Shown here piece after piece: positions 1-7,313 of a stretch of 64,000 bases of DNA. A model generated the notes under the pieces. The model saw only the letters and a program-made list of their open reading frames with translations, searched no databases and was not told the DNA's origin. The position numbers were made by a program, and so were the translations under genes. Source of the stretch: Dehalococcoidia bacterium (GTDB lineage: Bacteria > Chloroflexota > Dehalococcoidia > Dehalococcoidales > Fen-1064). The stretch lies in NCBI GenBank assembly GCA_011170375.1, contig DUEV01000001.1, forward strand, positions 124,001-188,000. The letters are read 5' to 3'. Numbering within the stretch: position 1 is the stretch's first letter; the number at the start of each line of letters is the position of its first letter.

Positions 1-391
1 TGCGTTGTTCGGGGTCAGGCACATCGAGGAGGGGACGTTCACTGTTACCGTTGGATGTCCTCTCCAGTATCTTTCCGAGAGACGCTTTCAGATATACCAT
101 GCGCGATGTTTCCTTCAGCCGGTCGATATTTATCTTGTTGAGCACCATGCCTCCACCGCAAGCGATGACCTGTCTGGTATTCTGAGCCACCTTTCTCGTT
201 ACCTCTATTTCCATCTCGCGGAAAGCAATTTCGCCATCTTGCTGGAAGATTTCGGGTATCGTTTTCCCTGCCATCTCTTCAATCAGGCTGTCCATTTCTA
301 CGAACTCCCGGCCAAGCTTTGCTGCCAGAGCTCTGCCCACGGCTGATTTTCCGGTGCCCATGAATCCTATCAGGGCGATATTAGTCTTCAT
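1..391 (-). CDS. aroK: shikimate kinase, partial (C-terminus outside window)
   Basis: Phosphorylates shikimate to shikimate 3-phosphate with ATP in the chorismate pathway. About 130 N-terminal residues are visible; the gene runs off the left edge. The protein starts MKTNIALIGFMGTGKSAVG, with a P-loop (GFMGTGKS). The shikimate-binding Asp lies in FVEMDSLIE, FREME follows, and ACGGGMV is the family's Gly-rich shikimate contact. The ATG at 391 lies 11 nt inside the end of aroE, so the two are translationally coupled in the same operon. The call is secure; only the 3' end is missing. Confidence 0.93.
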   Translation of the reverse strand, partial: MKTNIALIGFMGTGKSAVGRALAAKLGREFVEMDSLIEEMAGKTIPEIFQQDGEIAFREMEIEVTRKVAQNTRQVIACGGGMVLNKINIDRLKETSRMVYLKASLGKILERTSNGNSERPLLDVPDPEQR

Positions 392-1256
392 GCTCCTCCA
401 GCTGCCCAATTGCTTCCTTCCTCATTAAATCAAGCGGTGCCTCCCGCCCGGTCCATTTCTCGAAAGCGAGTGCCCCTTGCCAGGCCAGCATCTCAATCCC
501 GCTGATGGTTTCAGCACCGGCAGCCTCAGCGTCCCTGAGTAGCCGTGTCCTGAGTGGGTTGTAGACAACGTCGAATACGACCAGTTCGGGTCGGAGCAGG
601 TAGGCATCGACGGGGCTATCTTCAATATTGGGCGTCATACCGACGCTGGTGGCATTGACCAGTATAGAAATATCGATTCTTTCCATGACGCTGTCCAGGC
701 TCTCCCTGTTTAGTTCTCCGGCCTTGGCGTCCATGTTGTAGAGCTGGCTGATATTGCCGGCGAGTTCGTATGCCCAGTCCAGTTCTTCAGACCGGTTCAG
801 GATTATCAACCTTTCGGCACCGCTGTCCGCCAGTATCAGGGAAACTGCCCGTGAAGCTCCTCCTGCCCCGAGTATCAGGGCTTTCTTTCCCCGGGGCTCA
901 ACCCCCTTTTCAAACAGGGCATGGAGGAATCCGGTGGCATCGGTATTGTAACCAGTGAGCACGCCGTTATCGTTGACTATCGTGTTGACTGCGCCAATTT
1001 TCTCGGCAAGAGGGTCCAGCTTATCGAGGAAGGGAATTACAGCTACCTTGTGCGGGATGGTGACATTCAGCCCTCGGATATTGAAGGCCCTCATGCCGTC
1101 GATGGCCTTGCCCAGTTCCTCTGGCCTGACCCGAAAGGGGACGTAGACGTAGTCCAGCCCCATCTGCTGGTAGGCAGCATTGTGCATCGCCGGGGACATG
1201 GTATGCTCCACCGGGTCACCGATTAGTCCGCAAAGTCTTGTTCTTCCTGAAACCAT
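381..1256 (-). CDS. aroE: shikimate dehydrogenase
   Basis: NADP-dependent reduction of 3-dehydroshikimate to shikimate; cytosolic, 291 aa, normal family length. The N-terminal substrate domain has GDPVEHTMSPAMHN (shikimate-binding Ser) and NVTIPHK with the catalytic Lys. The nucleotide-binding loop is LGAGGASRAV, and NATSVGM and the C-terminal MLAWQGALAFEKWTG segment are also typical. It overlaps aroK by 11 nt downstream and follows the methyltransferase gene by 25 nt, inside the aro operon. Confidence 0.95.
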   Translation of the reverse strand: MVSGRTRLCGLIGDPVEHTMSPAMHNAAYQQMGLDYVYVPFRVRPEELGKAIDGMRAFNIRGLNVTIPHKVAVIPFLDKLDPLAEKIGAVNTIVNDNGVLTGYNTDATGFLHALFEKGVEPRGKKALILGAGGASRAVSLILADSGAERLIILNRSEELDWAYELAGNISQLYNMDAKAGELNRESLDSVMERIDISILVNATSVGMTPNIEDSPVDAYLLRPELVVFDVVYNPLRTRLLRDAEAAGAETISGIEMLAWQGALAFEKWTGREAPLDLMRKEAIGQLEEHED

Positions 1257-1281
1257 TGCTTTCTTAGTTCCTTAATAATAT

Positions 1282-2004
1282 TCAGCTTGCCTTTATGAGT
1301 TTTGCCAGGTAATTTCCGTCCTCCTCCTGGAGGAGGATTTCACAAGACCAGCCTGCTTTCGATGCCTGGTTGGCCAGTGTTTTCGAATCTACGTGTAACC
1401 ATCCGCAAACCGGTCCGTTTAACCCTTTGTACTCGAAGTACATCCGGACTTCCCCGATATAGTGACCGGCCCGGCGGTTGGCCTCATGATAGGCCAGATG
1501 TATTGGAATATCAGTGCATCTGACATCGAGTGAGCTCAATACAATTTGCCCGTCGGGCTTAACAAGATGGTGAACATACGTAAGGAAGTGGTCAAGTCCG
1601 GCCATGTTTTCAACAACGCCTATACCATGACAAAGCATTAAGAGCGTATCAAACGGCTCGGCTTTAAACTCCGAGATATTCGTGCAATAGACTTCGTTCA
1701 CTCCTCTTTTTTGCATAATCTCACAAGCTTCCGGTGAGATATCGATAGCACAGACAGATAGGCCTTGATTTTGCAGGTGAAGGCTATGTAGTCCCGTACC
1801 AGCACCGATGTCTAGGACCCTGCCCCGGCAATTCTCGAGAGCAATCCCGTCAATATCCATGTCAGTGCTTTCGCGGTAGAACAAGCTAATCGGCATCTCA
1901 ATCCTCAAACCATCGTCCCGGTATGAAATAACGGTGGCTGATGAATCGCCTTTATAATAGTCAGCGAGAGCAAGGCCAAAGGGTTTCATTGCTTCTGGAT
2001 TCAT
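1282..2004 (-). CDS. class I SAM-dependent methyltransferase inside the aro operon
   Basis: 240 aa. A Rossmann methyltransferase is indicated by motif I VLDIGAGTGLHSLHL, the acidic end of strand beta2 (AIDISPEACE), and a motif IV-like LLMLCHGIGVV. The C-terminal part is rich in aromatic residues. The substrate cannot be told from sequence. Its ATG overlaps the aroD stop by 4 nt and aroE starts 25 nt downstream, so it is co-transcribed with the shikimate genes. That placement could mean a link to aromatic metabolism, or simple operon insertion; nothing in the protein decides between them. Confidence 0.8.
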   Translation of the reverse strand: MNPEAMKPFGLALADYYKGDSSATVISYRDDGLRIEMPISLFYRESTDMDIDGIALENCRGRVLDIGAGTGLHSLHLQNQGLSVCAIDISPEACEIMQKRGVNEVYCTNISEFKAEPFDTLLMLCHGIGVVENMAGLDHFLTYVHHLVKPDGQIVLSSLDVRCTDIPIHLAYHEANRRAGHYIGEVRMYFEYKGLNGPVCGWLHVDSKTLANQASKAGWSCEILLQEEDGNYLAKLIKAS

Positions 2005-2660
2005 CTCGAACCTATCATCTCATAGATATTTTTCAGGTCTTTGACTGAAATCTGCCCCGGGGCCGATTCTCTACCCTCGGCCAGTGACGCGTAGGTGAAG
2101 TCGCCTCCCACCAGCGGGCAGAAAACCCGGCTGGTAATGCCAGCGGTACCCATAGCAAACGCGACCACCCTCTTTTCTGGAAAGGCGGGGACTAGCTGTA
2201 ACACTCTCAGGTTGTCCTCGAAGCTCCGGGCAGTCGTCACTACCTTGCAGATATCAGCACCGGCCTCTATCTGCTGCCGTATAATTTGCCTCATGGTATC
2301 AAAATCAGGCGTTTTCTCCAAGTTATGATAGGAGAGAAGACACTCGGCATGCTGCTTGATTAGTGTAATGGTGTTTGTCAGGTTATTCGTGCTCAGTTCA
2401 ATATCAATAGCGCTGGCCCCGATTTCTAATGCCTGGAGCAATCTCTCGATTCTTCTCTCTTCGTTATCCTGACACTGACCGCCTTCGGCGGCACTGCGAT
2501 TACAGGCTATCCAGGGTTTACCTAGTTTCTTGGCTATCTCCTGCCAGTCATCACCGATAAGGTCGATACGGACCTCGAACAGGTCAACCAGCGGCTCGGC
2601 CTGCCTGATTACTTCGAGGTCGGGGGTGGTGATGGCAGCACAAATCCGGGGCTGTTTCAT
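2001..2660 (-). CDS. aroD: type I 3-dehydroquinate dehydratase
   Basis: Dehydrates 3-dehydroquinate to 3-dehydroshikimate through a Schiff base. 219 aa, close to the usual size of class I enzymes. The catalytic His lies in LSYHNLEKTPD and the Schiff-base Lys in ADICKVVTTA. The end of the barrel is GDFTYASL and SAPGQISV. ATG overlaps the aroB stop by 4 nt (ATGA), consistent with coupled translation. Confidence 0.93.
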   Translation of the reverse strand: MKQPRICAAITTPDLEVIRQAEPLVDLFEVRIDLIGDDWQEIAKKLGKPWIACNRSAAEGGQCQDNEERRIERLLQALEIGASAIDIELSTNNLTNTITLIKQHAECLLSYHNLEKTPDFDTMRQIIRQQIEAGADICKVVTTARSFEDNLRVLQLVPAFPEKRVVAFAMGTAGITSRVFCPLVGGDFTYASLAEGRESAPGQISVKDLKNIYEMIGSR

Positions 2661-3736
2661 AGCTTCTCCGGGAGCACCTTTTTTACCAACTCAAGGTCAA
2701 CGTCATCGGTAAAGATTACCTCACCGATTGATTCGAGCAGGACAAACTTTATCCTGCCCTCGACAATCTTCTTGTCGTGATGCATTGCCTCAATTAGTTT
2801 ATCAGTCTCTAATTTGGGTACTTCTGCTAGAAGTCCGACCTTGGTGAGCAGTTTCTTCAGCCTGGTGACATCGCTGCGATCGAGCAGCCCCATCCGGTTC
2901 GATATTCTGGCGGCGACCAGCATTCCGAAGGCCACTGCCCGGCCATGGTCTATCTGGAAATCGGAGACTGTTTCCACAGCATGCCCGATGGTGTGGCCAT
3001 AGTTCAGGATATTACGCAGCCCGAGGTCAAGCTCGTCCTGCTCCACGACGGCCGCTTTGATCTCGGCGGAGCGGGCGACGGTCGTCTCGAGGGCGTCATC
3101 ATCAAGTGCCATTATGCGGTCGATGTTATTCTCCAGGTACTCAAAGAAGTCAGCATCCTGTATGGCACCGTGCTTAATAATCTCGGCGAGTCCGTCGGCG
3201 AGCTGCCTCTGGCTGAGGCTTTTCAGGGTGTCGATGTCGGATATGGTCAGACTCGGCTGGTAGAAAGCCCCTATCCGGTTCTTTAGCTGACCATGGTTGA
3301 CGGCAGTCTTACCACCGAGGCTACTATCGGCCTGGGCGAGCAGGGTAGTCGGTATCTGTATCAGGGGCACCCCGCGCTGGTAAGTGGCGGCCACAAATCC
3401 AGCCAGGTCACCGGTAACTCCTCCACCCAGAGCGAGTACCGGTGTCCCCCTCTCGGCATGGAAGCCGGTCAGTTCGAGGTAGAGCCGACCGGCGGTCTCT
3501 AGCGATTTCTCCTCCTCGCTGTCAGCGCCACTAAGGGTTGCTACCTCGAAGCCCGAGGCGATGAGGATCTGCTCCAGAGTACTGCCGTAGAGCTTCCTCA
3601 CGGTGGTATCGGTGATGATTACCACCTTATCGCTGAAACCAAACGCCTTTAAGCGGTCGCCGGTCTGCGTGAGCAGCCCCGGGCCGATGATGATATCGTA
3701 GCTACCACTAACGACGTTTACAGTAACTGTTTTCAT
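2657..3736 (-). CDS. aroB: 3-dehydroquinate synthase
   Basis: Converts DAHP to 3-dehydroquinate using NAD and a divalent metal. 359 aa, full length. The NAD-binding stretch has GGGVTGDLAGFVAATYQRG followed by PTTLLAQADSSLGGKTAVN. Metal ligands lie around LAEIIKHGAI, NYGHTIGHAVE and DHGRAVAFGM. It begins 8 nt after aroF in the aro operon. Confidence 0.96.
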   Translation of the reverse strand: MKTVTVNVVSGSYDIIIGPGLLTQTGDRLKAFGFSDKVVIITDTTVRKLYGSTLEQILIASGFEVATLSGADSEEEKSLETAGRLYLELTGFHAERGTPVLALGGGVTGDLAGFVAATYQRGVPLIQIPTTLLAQADSSLGGKTAVNHGQLKNRIGAFYQPSLTISDIDTLKSLSQRQLADGLAEIIKHGAIQDADFFEYLENNIDRIMALDDDALETTVARSAEIKAAVVEQDELDLGLRNILNYGHTIGHAVETVSDFQIDHGRAVAFGMLVAARISNRMGLLDRSDVTRLKKLLTKVGLLAEVPKLETDKLIEAMHHDKKIVEGRIKFVLLESIGEVIFTDDVDLELVKKVLPEKL

Positions 3737-3744
3737 CTATATTT

Positions 3745-4815
3745 CTAGTCCCCATTTCTACGGTAATGCCCTAGTGCCTTTTGAATTCCCCGGCAGGCAC
3801 TGATGACCTCCTTCAATTCGTCGGGCGTTATCTGTTGTTGACTATCAACTAGTGCTTCTGCTGGATTGTAATGTACCTCTATTATAAGCCCACAAGCACC
3901 CACAGCGATACCGGCACAACTCAGGTCGAAGACGAGGTCGCGACGTCCGGCGGCGTGACTGGGGTCGATGATTACGGGCAGATAGGTCTCTTTCTGGATA
4001 GCCGGTACCGCGCTGAGGTCAAGGGTATATCTGGTGTAGCTCCGGCCCTTACCCAGTGGTAAAATCCCTCTTTCGCACAATATGATATCCTTATTGCCTT
4101 CGGCCACAATGTACTCGGCAAAGGAGAGAAACTCCTCGATGCCAGCCCCGAAGTGCCGCTTGTAGAGGATTGGTTTGCCTGTCCTGGCCACCTTCGTAAT
4201 CAAGTCCTGGTCATACATATTTCTGGCGCCTATCTGGATTATATCAACATATTCCGCTACCAGGTTAACCTGGCTCTCCCCACGGATTTCGGTCACCACC
4301 GGAAGCTCGAACCGGTCTCCGGCTTCCCGCAGCCAGCTGAGAGCCTCACTCGCCCCTTCAGTGCCGTTAGCGCCAAGTCCCTGGAATGAGTGGACCGATG
4401 TCCTCGGTTTGAAAATGCCGCCTCTAAGGATATGGGCACCGGCCCTCTTGACACCTTCGGCTATCTTGAACAGCTGCTCTCTACTCTCAATGGCACAGGG
4501 CCCGGCGATGAATACCGGCTCGTTGCTGCCAATCTCAACATCACCGACCTTGATAACCCGATTCCCCATCTCACTTTCAGTCATTCGGGCATACTCCCGG
4601 CTGATAAGCTTGTAAGGCGTTTCGATTGGCATCGCCTCTTTCACTCCAGGTAGGACAGCAAAGTGAGGGAACGGTATCCTGCTTTCGTCACCTACCAGGC
4701 CGATAACGGTGCGGTAGGCTCCCCGGGAGATATCTGCCTTGAGGCCGTACTTCTTGATTTCACTGACCACGCTGGCGATTTCTTCATCGGTGGCTTCGCT
4801 CTTCATGATAATCAC
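3745..4815 (-). CDS. aroF: 3-deoxy-7-phosphoheptulonate (DAHP) synthase, type I-beta with N-terminal regulatory domain
   Basis: First committed step of aromatic biosynthesis: PEP plus erythrose 4-phosphate to DAHP. 356 aa. Residues 1-70 form a ferredoxin-like domain, which in the Thermotoga-type enzymes mediates feedback control. The catalytic barrel follows, with FIAGPCAIES, GGIFKPRTS, IGARNM, KRHFG and PVIIDPSHAAG. The start is GTG at 4815 because GGAGG lies 7 nt upstream; the internal ATG at 4806 is too far from it. First gene of the operon, directly behind the attenuator-like leader at 4845-5008. Confidence 0.95.
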   Translation of the reverse strand: MIIMKSEATDEEIASVVSEIKKYGLKADISRGAYRTVIGLVGDESRIPFPHFAVLPGVKEAMPIETPYKLISREYARMTESEMGNRVIKVGDVEIGSNEPVFIAGPCAIESREQLFKIAEGVKRAGAHILRGGIFKPRTSVHSFQGLGANGTEGASEALSWLREAGDRFELPVVTEIRGESQVNLVAEYVDIIQIGARNMYDQDLITKVARTGKPILYKRHFGAGIEEFLSFAEYIVAEGNKDIILCERGILPLGKGRSYTRYTLDLSAVPAIQKETYLPVIIDPSHAAGRRDLVFDLSCAGIAVGACGLIIEVHYNPAEALVDSQQQITPDELKEVISACRGIQKALGHYRRNGD

Positions 4816-4844
4816 TTTCCATCCTCCGTTACATTATCAATTTG

Positions 4845-4884
4845 CCCCAAAAAGAGAAGGGCCCTCTGCTTGAGAGGGTCCTTC
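4845..4884 (-). terminator. leader terminator of the aro operon (attenuator 3:4 hairpin)
   Basis: Read on the minus strand, a 12-bp stem with one A-C mismatch (4873-4884 with 4856-4867) and a 5-nt loop is followed by CTCTTTTT. It sits between the leader peptide stop and the aroF ribosome-binding site, so it would stop transcription before aroF. Its 5' arm can alternatively pair with leader segment 4934-4942, as in classical attenuators. Confidence 0.85.
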
Positions 4885-4912
4885 CTGGCGTATCTATTAC
4901 TTGATTTACTTA

Positions 4913-5008
4913 CTAGGCTCGGTTACGTGACACGACCTCCCAAGCGCACTGAGTGCACACCGAAAAGTAATACCAAAAATAGAAATTCTGGGAGGTCTGG
5001 TGAATCAA
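4913..5008 (-). CDS. aromatic-rich leader peptide of the aro operon (31 aa)
   Basis: A TTG-started 31-codon reading frame with a good ribosome site (AAAGGAG, 5 nt spacing) lies just downstream of a consensus promoter. Residues 8-15 are NFYFWYYF: seven consecutive aromatic codons covering Phe, Tyr and Trp, with another Trp at 23. Segment 1 (4989-4997) precedes the aromatic run. Its perfect 9-nt complement, segment 2 (4934-4942), follows it. A ribosome stalled on the run would cover segment 1 and free segment 2 to pair with the terminator's 5' arm. The reading frame and structures are seen; the regulatory role is inferred. Confidence 0.8.
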   Translation of the reverse strand: MIHQTSQNFYFWYYFSVCTQCAWEVVSRNRA

Positions 5009-5040
5009 CTTATCTCCTTTATCTTGCCTCTTATATTTGG

Positions 5041-5069
5041 AATTTACCATAAGTAAAGGTCTTTGTCAA
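5041..5069 (-). promoter_or_regulatory. promoter of the aro operon
   Basis: Minus strand TTGACA (5064-5069), 17-bp spacer, TAAATT (5041-5046). The predicted start is about 25 nt before the leader peptide, giving a roughly 220-nt leader before aroF. Confidence 0.85.
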
Positions 5070-5094
5070 CAGGTTGTGCTTGTTGGTGGTGGGT

Positions 5095-5304
5095 CTACAT
5101 GTCTTCTTCTATGATAAACACTTCCTCTATAGTGGACTGCAATATCCTGGCTACCCGGTGTGCCAGCAGTAATGAAGGGTTGTACTTGCCTTTCTCCAGA
5201 TATAGCATTGTCTGCCGGGTAACCCCGACCTTCTCGGCCAACTCCTCCTGAGTTATATCATATCTGGCCCTGAGTTCTTTAATCCTTGTTCTTAGGACGG
5301 TCAT
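5095..5304 (-). CDS. small XRE-family DNA-binding regulator
   Basis: 69 aa, almost entirely one helix-turn-helix domain: [21 protein letters not shown], then [16 protein letters not shown]. Such short Cro/C1-type proteins commonly pair with DUF2178-like membrane proteins and control their own operon. It lies 40 nt downstream of the membrane protein gene on the same strand, with an AAGGTGAG ribosome site. An ATGTAA/TTACAT palindrome over the upstream -10 element (5866-5885) is a plausible operator. It ends 26 nt before the aro promoter. Confidence 0.9.
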   Translation of the reverse strand: MTVLRTRIKELRARYDITQEELAEKVGVTRQTMLYLEKGKYNPSLLLAHRVARILQSTIEEVFIIEEDM

Positions 5305-5344
5305 AATAGTATGTACTCACCTTGGGTGCTAAGTTTAACTGAGT

Positions 5345-5839
5345 CTAACTAGCCCTGTAATAATAGAAAAATAGTGACGCCAGCAGTACGAAGAGACCGC
5401 TGCCAATTACTATGGAAAGCCAATTTGCATCTAGGGTATCCAGTTCGGTGATAGTGAGGTGCAAAAATAAGGCTAGGTAAGTGGCAAACATGGTGTTTCG
5501 AGCGCTTTTGGCGAAAATTAACTGCGTCCTCTCGTCGCCTGAAGGCAGTATGATAGGTCTGCCTGTCCTGACCCGGCAAATCAGGACGATAATTACAGGA
5601 ACGGCGATGAACAACACGAGAGGTATCAGCAACCAGGGCGGGTCTGGAAATTGTAAACCTGACGCCCTCATGGAAGAGCTTAGGGTTACGCCAGCGAAAA
5701 TGACGGCGAAAAAGGTTATCCAGTCCTGACGCTTCAGGTTGTTTTTCGCCCTCTCAAACTCTCCCTTGCGTGTGAAAATGAATATATAGATAATTGCCAA
5801 CAATATTATGGGCAATAGTGCCCAGATAAGGTTACTCAT
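5345..5839 (-). CDS. DUF2178-like integral membrane protein
   Basis: 164 aa, about four to five hydrophobic helices: residues 3-22, a pair around 40-80, and two after position 110. A cytosolic loop carries DERTQLIFAKSARNT, resembling the DERxxxIxxKA signature of DUF2178. The start is ATG at 5839, preceded by GGGAGGGG; a longer reading frame upstream would begin inside the promoter. Co-transcribed with the XRE gene. Molecular function unknown. Confidence 0.8.
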   Translation of the reverse strand: MSNLIWALLPIILLAIIYIFIFTRKGEFERAKNNLKRQDWITFFAVIFAGVTLSSSMRASGLQFPDPPWLLIPLVLFIAVPVIIVLICRVRTGRPIILPSGDERTQLIFAKSARNTMFATYLALFLHLTITELDTLDANWLSIVIGSGLFVLLASLFFYYYRAS

Positions 5840-5865
5840 TTTTAACCCCTCCCGACAATCATATA

Positions 5866-5902
5866 ATGTAAGAAATATATTACATTTATGGTAGCTTGTC
5901 AA
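5866..5902 (-). promoter_or_regulatory. promoter with overlapping ATGTAA-8-TTACAT palindrome
   Basis: Minus strand TTGACA (5897-5902), 17-bp spacer, TATATT (5874-5879). A perfect 6-bp inverted repeat (5880-5885 and 5866-5871, 8 nt apart) surrounds the -10, so a bound dimer would block RNA polymerase. The adjacent XRE protein is the obvious candidate ligand. Confidence 0.75.
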
Positions 5903-5972
5903 GAGGGTAAGTTGATGGCTGTTAAGAAGGGCGTGATCATATTAAGACGTATGTTCGGCTATAAAAATATGT

Positions 5973-7229
5973 TTATAACCGATATTCACTGTTTTGGGAG
6001 AATTCGATTTCTGGCTGGTAACCCTGGCTGAACCAGGCAAACAGGGCTGTGCCGATGATGCCCATTATTCCGGCGAAATAGAAGACCCAGTTGATGCTCG
6101 TGTTGTCGTTTATAACGCCAGATATGACTGGTCCGATGGCCATACCTACGGCCTGTGCCAGAAAGAATACTGACATCGTGGACCCCATGCCGAATTTTCG
6201 GCCCTCCTCCACACTCAGGGCGGTCGATGCTGGCATGGCGACCGCAGAGCTGATGCCCTGGAAGAGCAAGACGAGTAGCAGTTGCCAGAAGTTGTTGGTC
6301 AGAGGTACAGCCACCAGCAAAGCTGTAAAAATGAGGCTGGTGGTTATTGTCAGTGTCCGCCGGTTAAGTCTATCAGCCATCCTGCCGCCGAAAGGAGAAA
6401 ATATTGTCACCGAAAGAATGTTGATGGTTAACAGTATCCCGATAGTGCTGGTACTCAGGCCAATTGCAGCGGCGAAGATGGGCAGGAAGGTAGCGATACC
6501 TGCCCTGCCTAAGGACTGGACGAACCTGAAACTGAAGAGCCCCCGCATCATATTGCTTTTACTCATCTCCCGGTACGACAGACGTGGGCCTTCATCCTGT
6601 TCGCCCACCTTTCTTTGCTTGACTTCGGGGAGAAAGAAGAGGGCCACTAAAAAAGCAAACAAATTAAGGCCTATCAGGGTCAGGAAAGCAGTTGTCATGC
6701 TAAAATTGTCGGTGATAATTCCTCCGATGGAGGGGCCGAAGCCGAAGCCACTGAAGAAGAAGGCATTTGCCCAGCCCATCCATTTGCCCTCTTCACCCGG
6801 TGGCGAGAGATCACCGAGATAGGCAATAGCGACAGGAATAATCATTGCCCCAGCGAAGCCCATGAAGAAACGTACCAAGCTCAGATGGACAACGTTAGTG
6901 GCGAAGATATAACCCACGGCAATAGCGGTATAGAGCAGCAGGCCGGAGGCAAGGAATACCTTTCTGCCTTTGCGGTCAGATAGTCGGCCCACAATCGGGA
7001 CTGATACGCTGTTAGAAACAGCATAAGAGGCAATAATTATGCCCAGACCAATACCGGTAGCCCCCATCTCATCGATATAGATAGGCAGTAGAGGAGATAT
7101 TATGCCGATTCCCAGCGTGGCTGAAAAAACGCATAGCGCAAGGATGGGGAAGACTTTCTTTATCATAGGTGTACTAACCATTATAGAGGTTGCTCGTCTC
7201 GAATGGAAATATTTATTGATTGCACTCAT
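5973..7229 (-). CDS. major facilitator superfamily transporter (drug/metabolite efflux type)
   Basis: 418 aa, about 12 membrane helices. The motif between helices 2 and 3 is GRLSDRKGRKVFLASG, and its second-half echo is GGRMADRLNRRTLT. Motif C-like glycines and prolines occur in FFSGFGFGPSIGGI. These point to a proton-coupled exporter of the DHA1 type; the substrate cannot be read. No start has a clear ribosome site: 7229 is the longest, and ATG at 7181 (MVSTPMIKK) is closer to helix 1 and avoids overlap with the thrS promoter. Divergent from thrS. Confidence 0.88.
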   Translation of the reverse strand: MSAINKYFHSRRATSIMVSTPMIKKVFPILALCVFSATLGIGIISPLLPIYIDEMGATGIGLGIIIASYAVSNSVSVPIVGRLSDRKGRKVFLASGLLLYTAIAVGYIFATNVVHLSLVRFFMGFAGAMIIPVAIAYLGDLSPPGEEGKWMGWANAFFFSGFGFGPSIGGIITDNFSMTTAFLTLIGLNLFAFLVALFFLPEVKQRKVGEQDEGPRLSYREMSKSNMMRGLFSFRFVQSLGRAGIATFLPIFAAAIGLSTSTIGILLTINILSVTIFSPFGGRMADRLNRRTLTITTSLIFTALLVAVPLTNNFWQLLLVLLFQGISSAVAMPASTALSVEEGRKFGMGSTMSVFFLAQAVGMAIGPVISGVINDNTSINWVFYFAGIMGIIGTALFAWFSQGYQPEIEFSQNSEYRL

Positions 7230-7248
7230 GCGTAGTCACTGTTATAAT
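7220..7248 (+). promoter_or_regulatory. thrS promoter (extended -10)
   Basis: TATAAT at 7243-7248, preceded by TGT (extended -10), with a weak TTGCAC -35 at 7220-7225 and 17-bp spacing. The untranslated leader to the ATG at 7314 would be about 60 nt. No T-box sequence is present in it. Confidence 0.65.
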
Positions 7249-7313
7249 TGGTTTACTGGCCTTTCGTTTCCGAGTCGGGCGGGAGGTTTTGTTTTCTAAG
7301 TGGAATAAGACAG

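Noticed and set aside
6091-6822. 243-codon plus-strand frame.
   Set aside because: Antisense shadow of the MFS transporter with mirrored low complexity.
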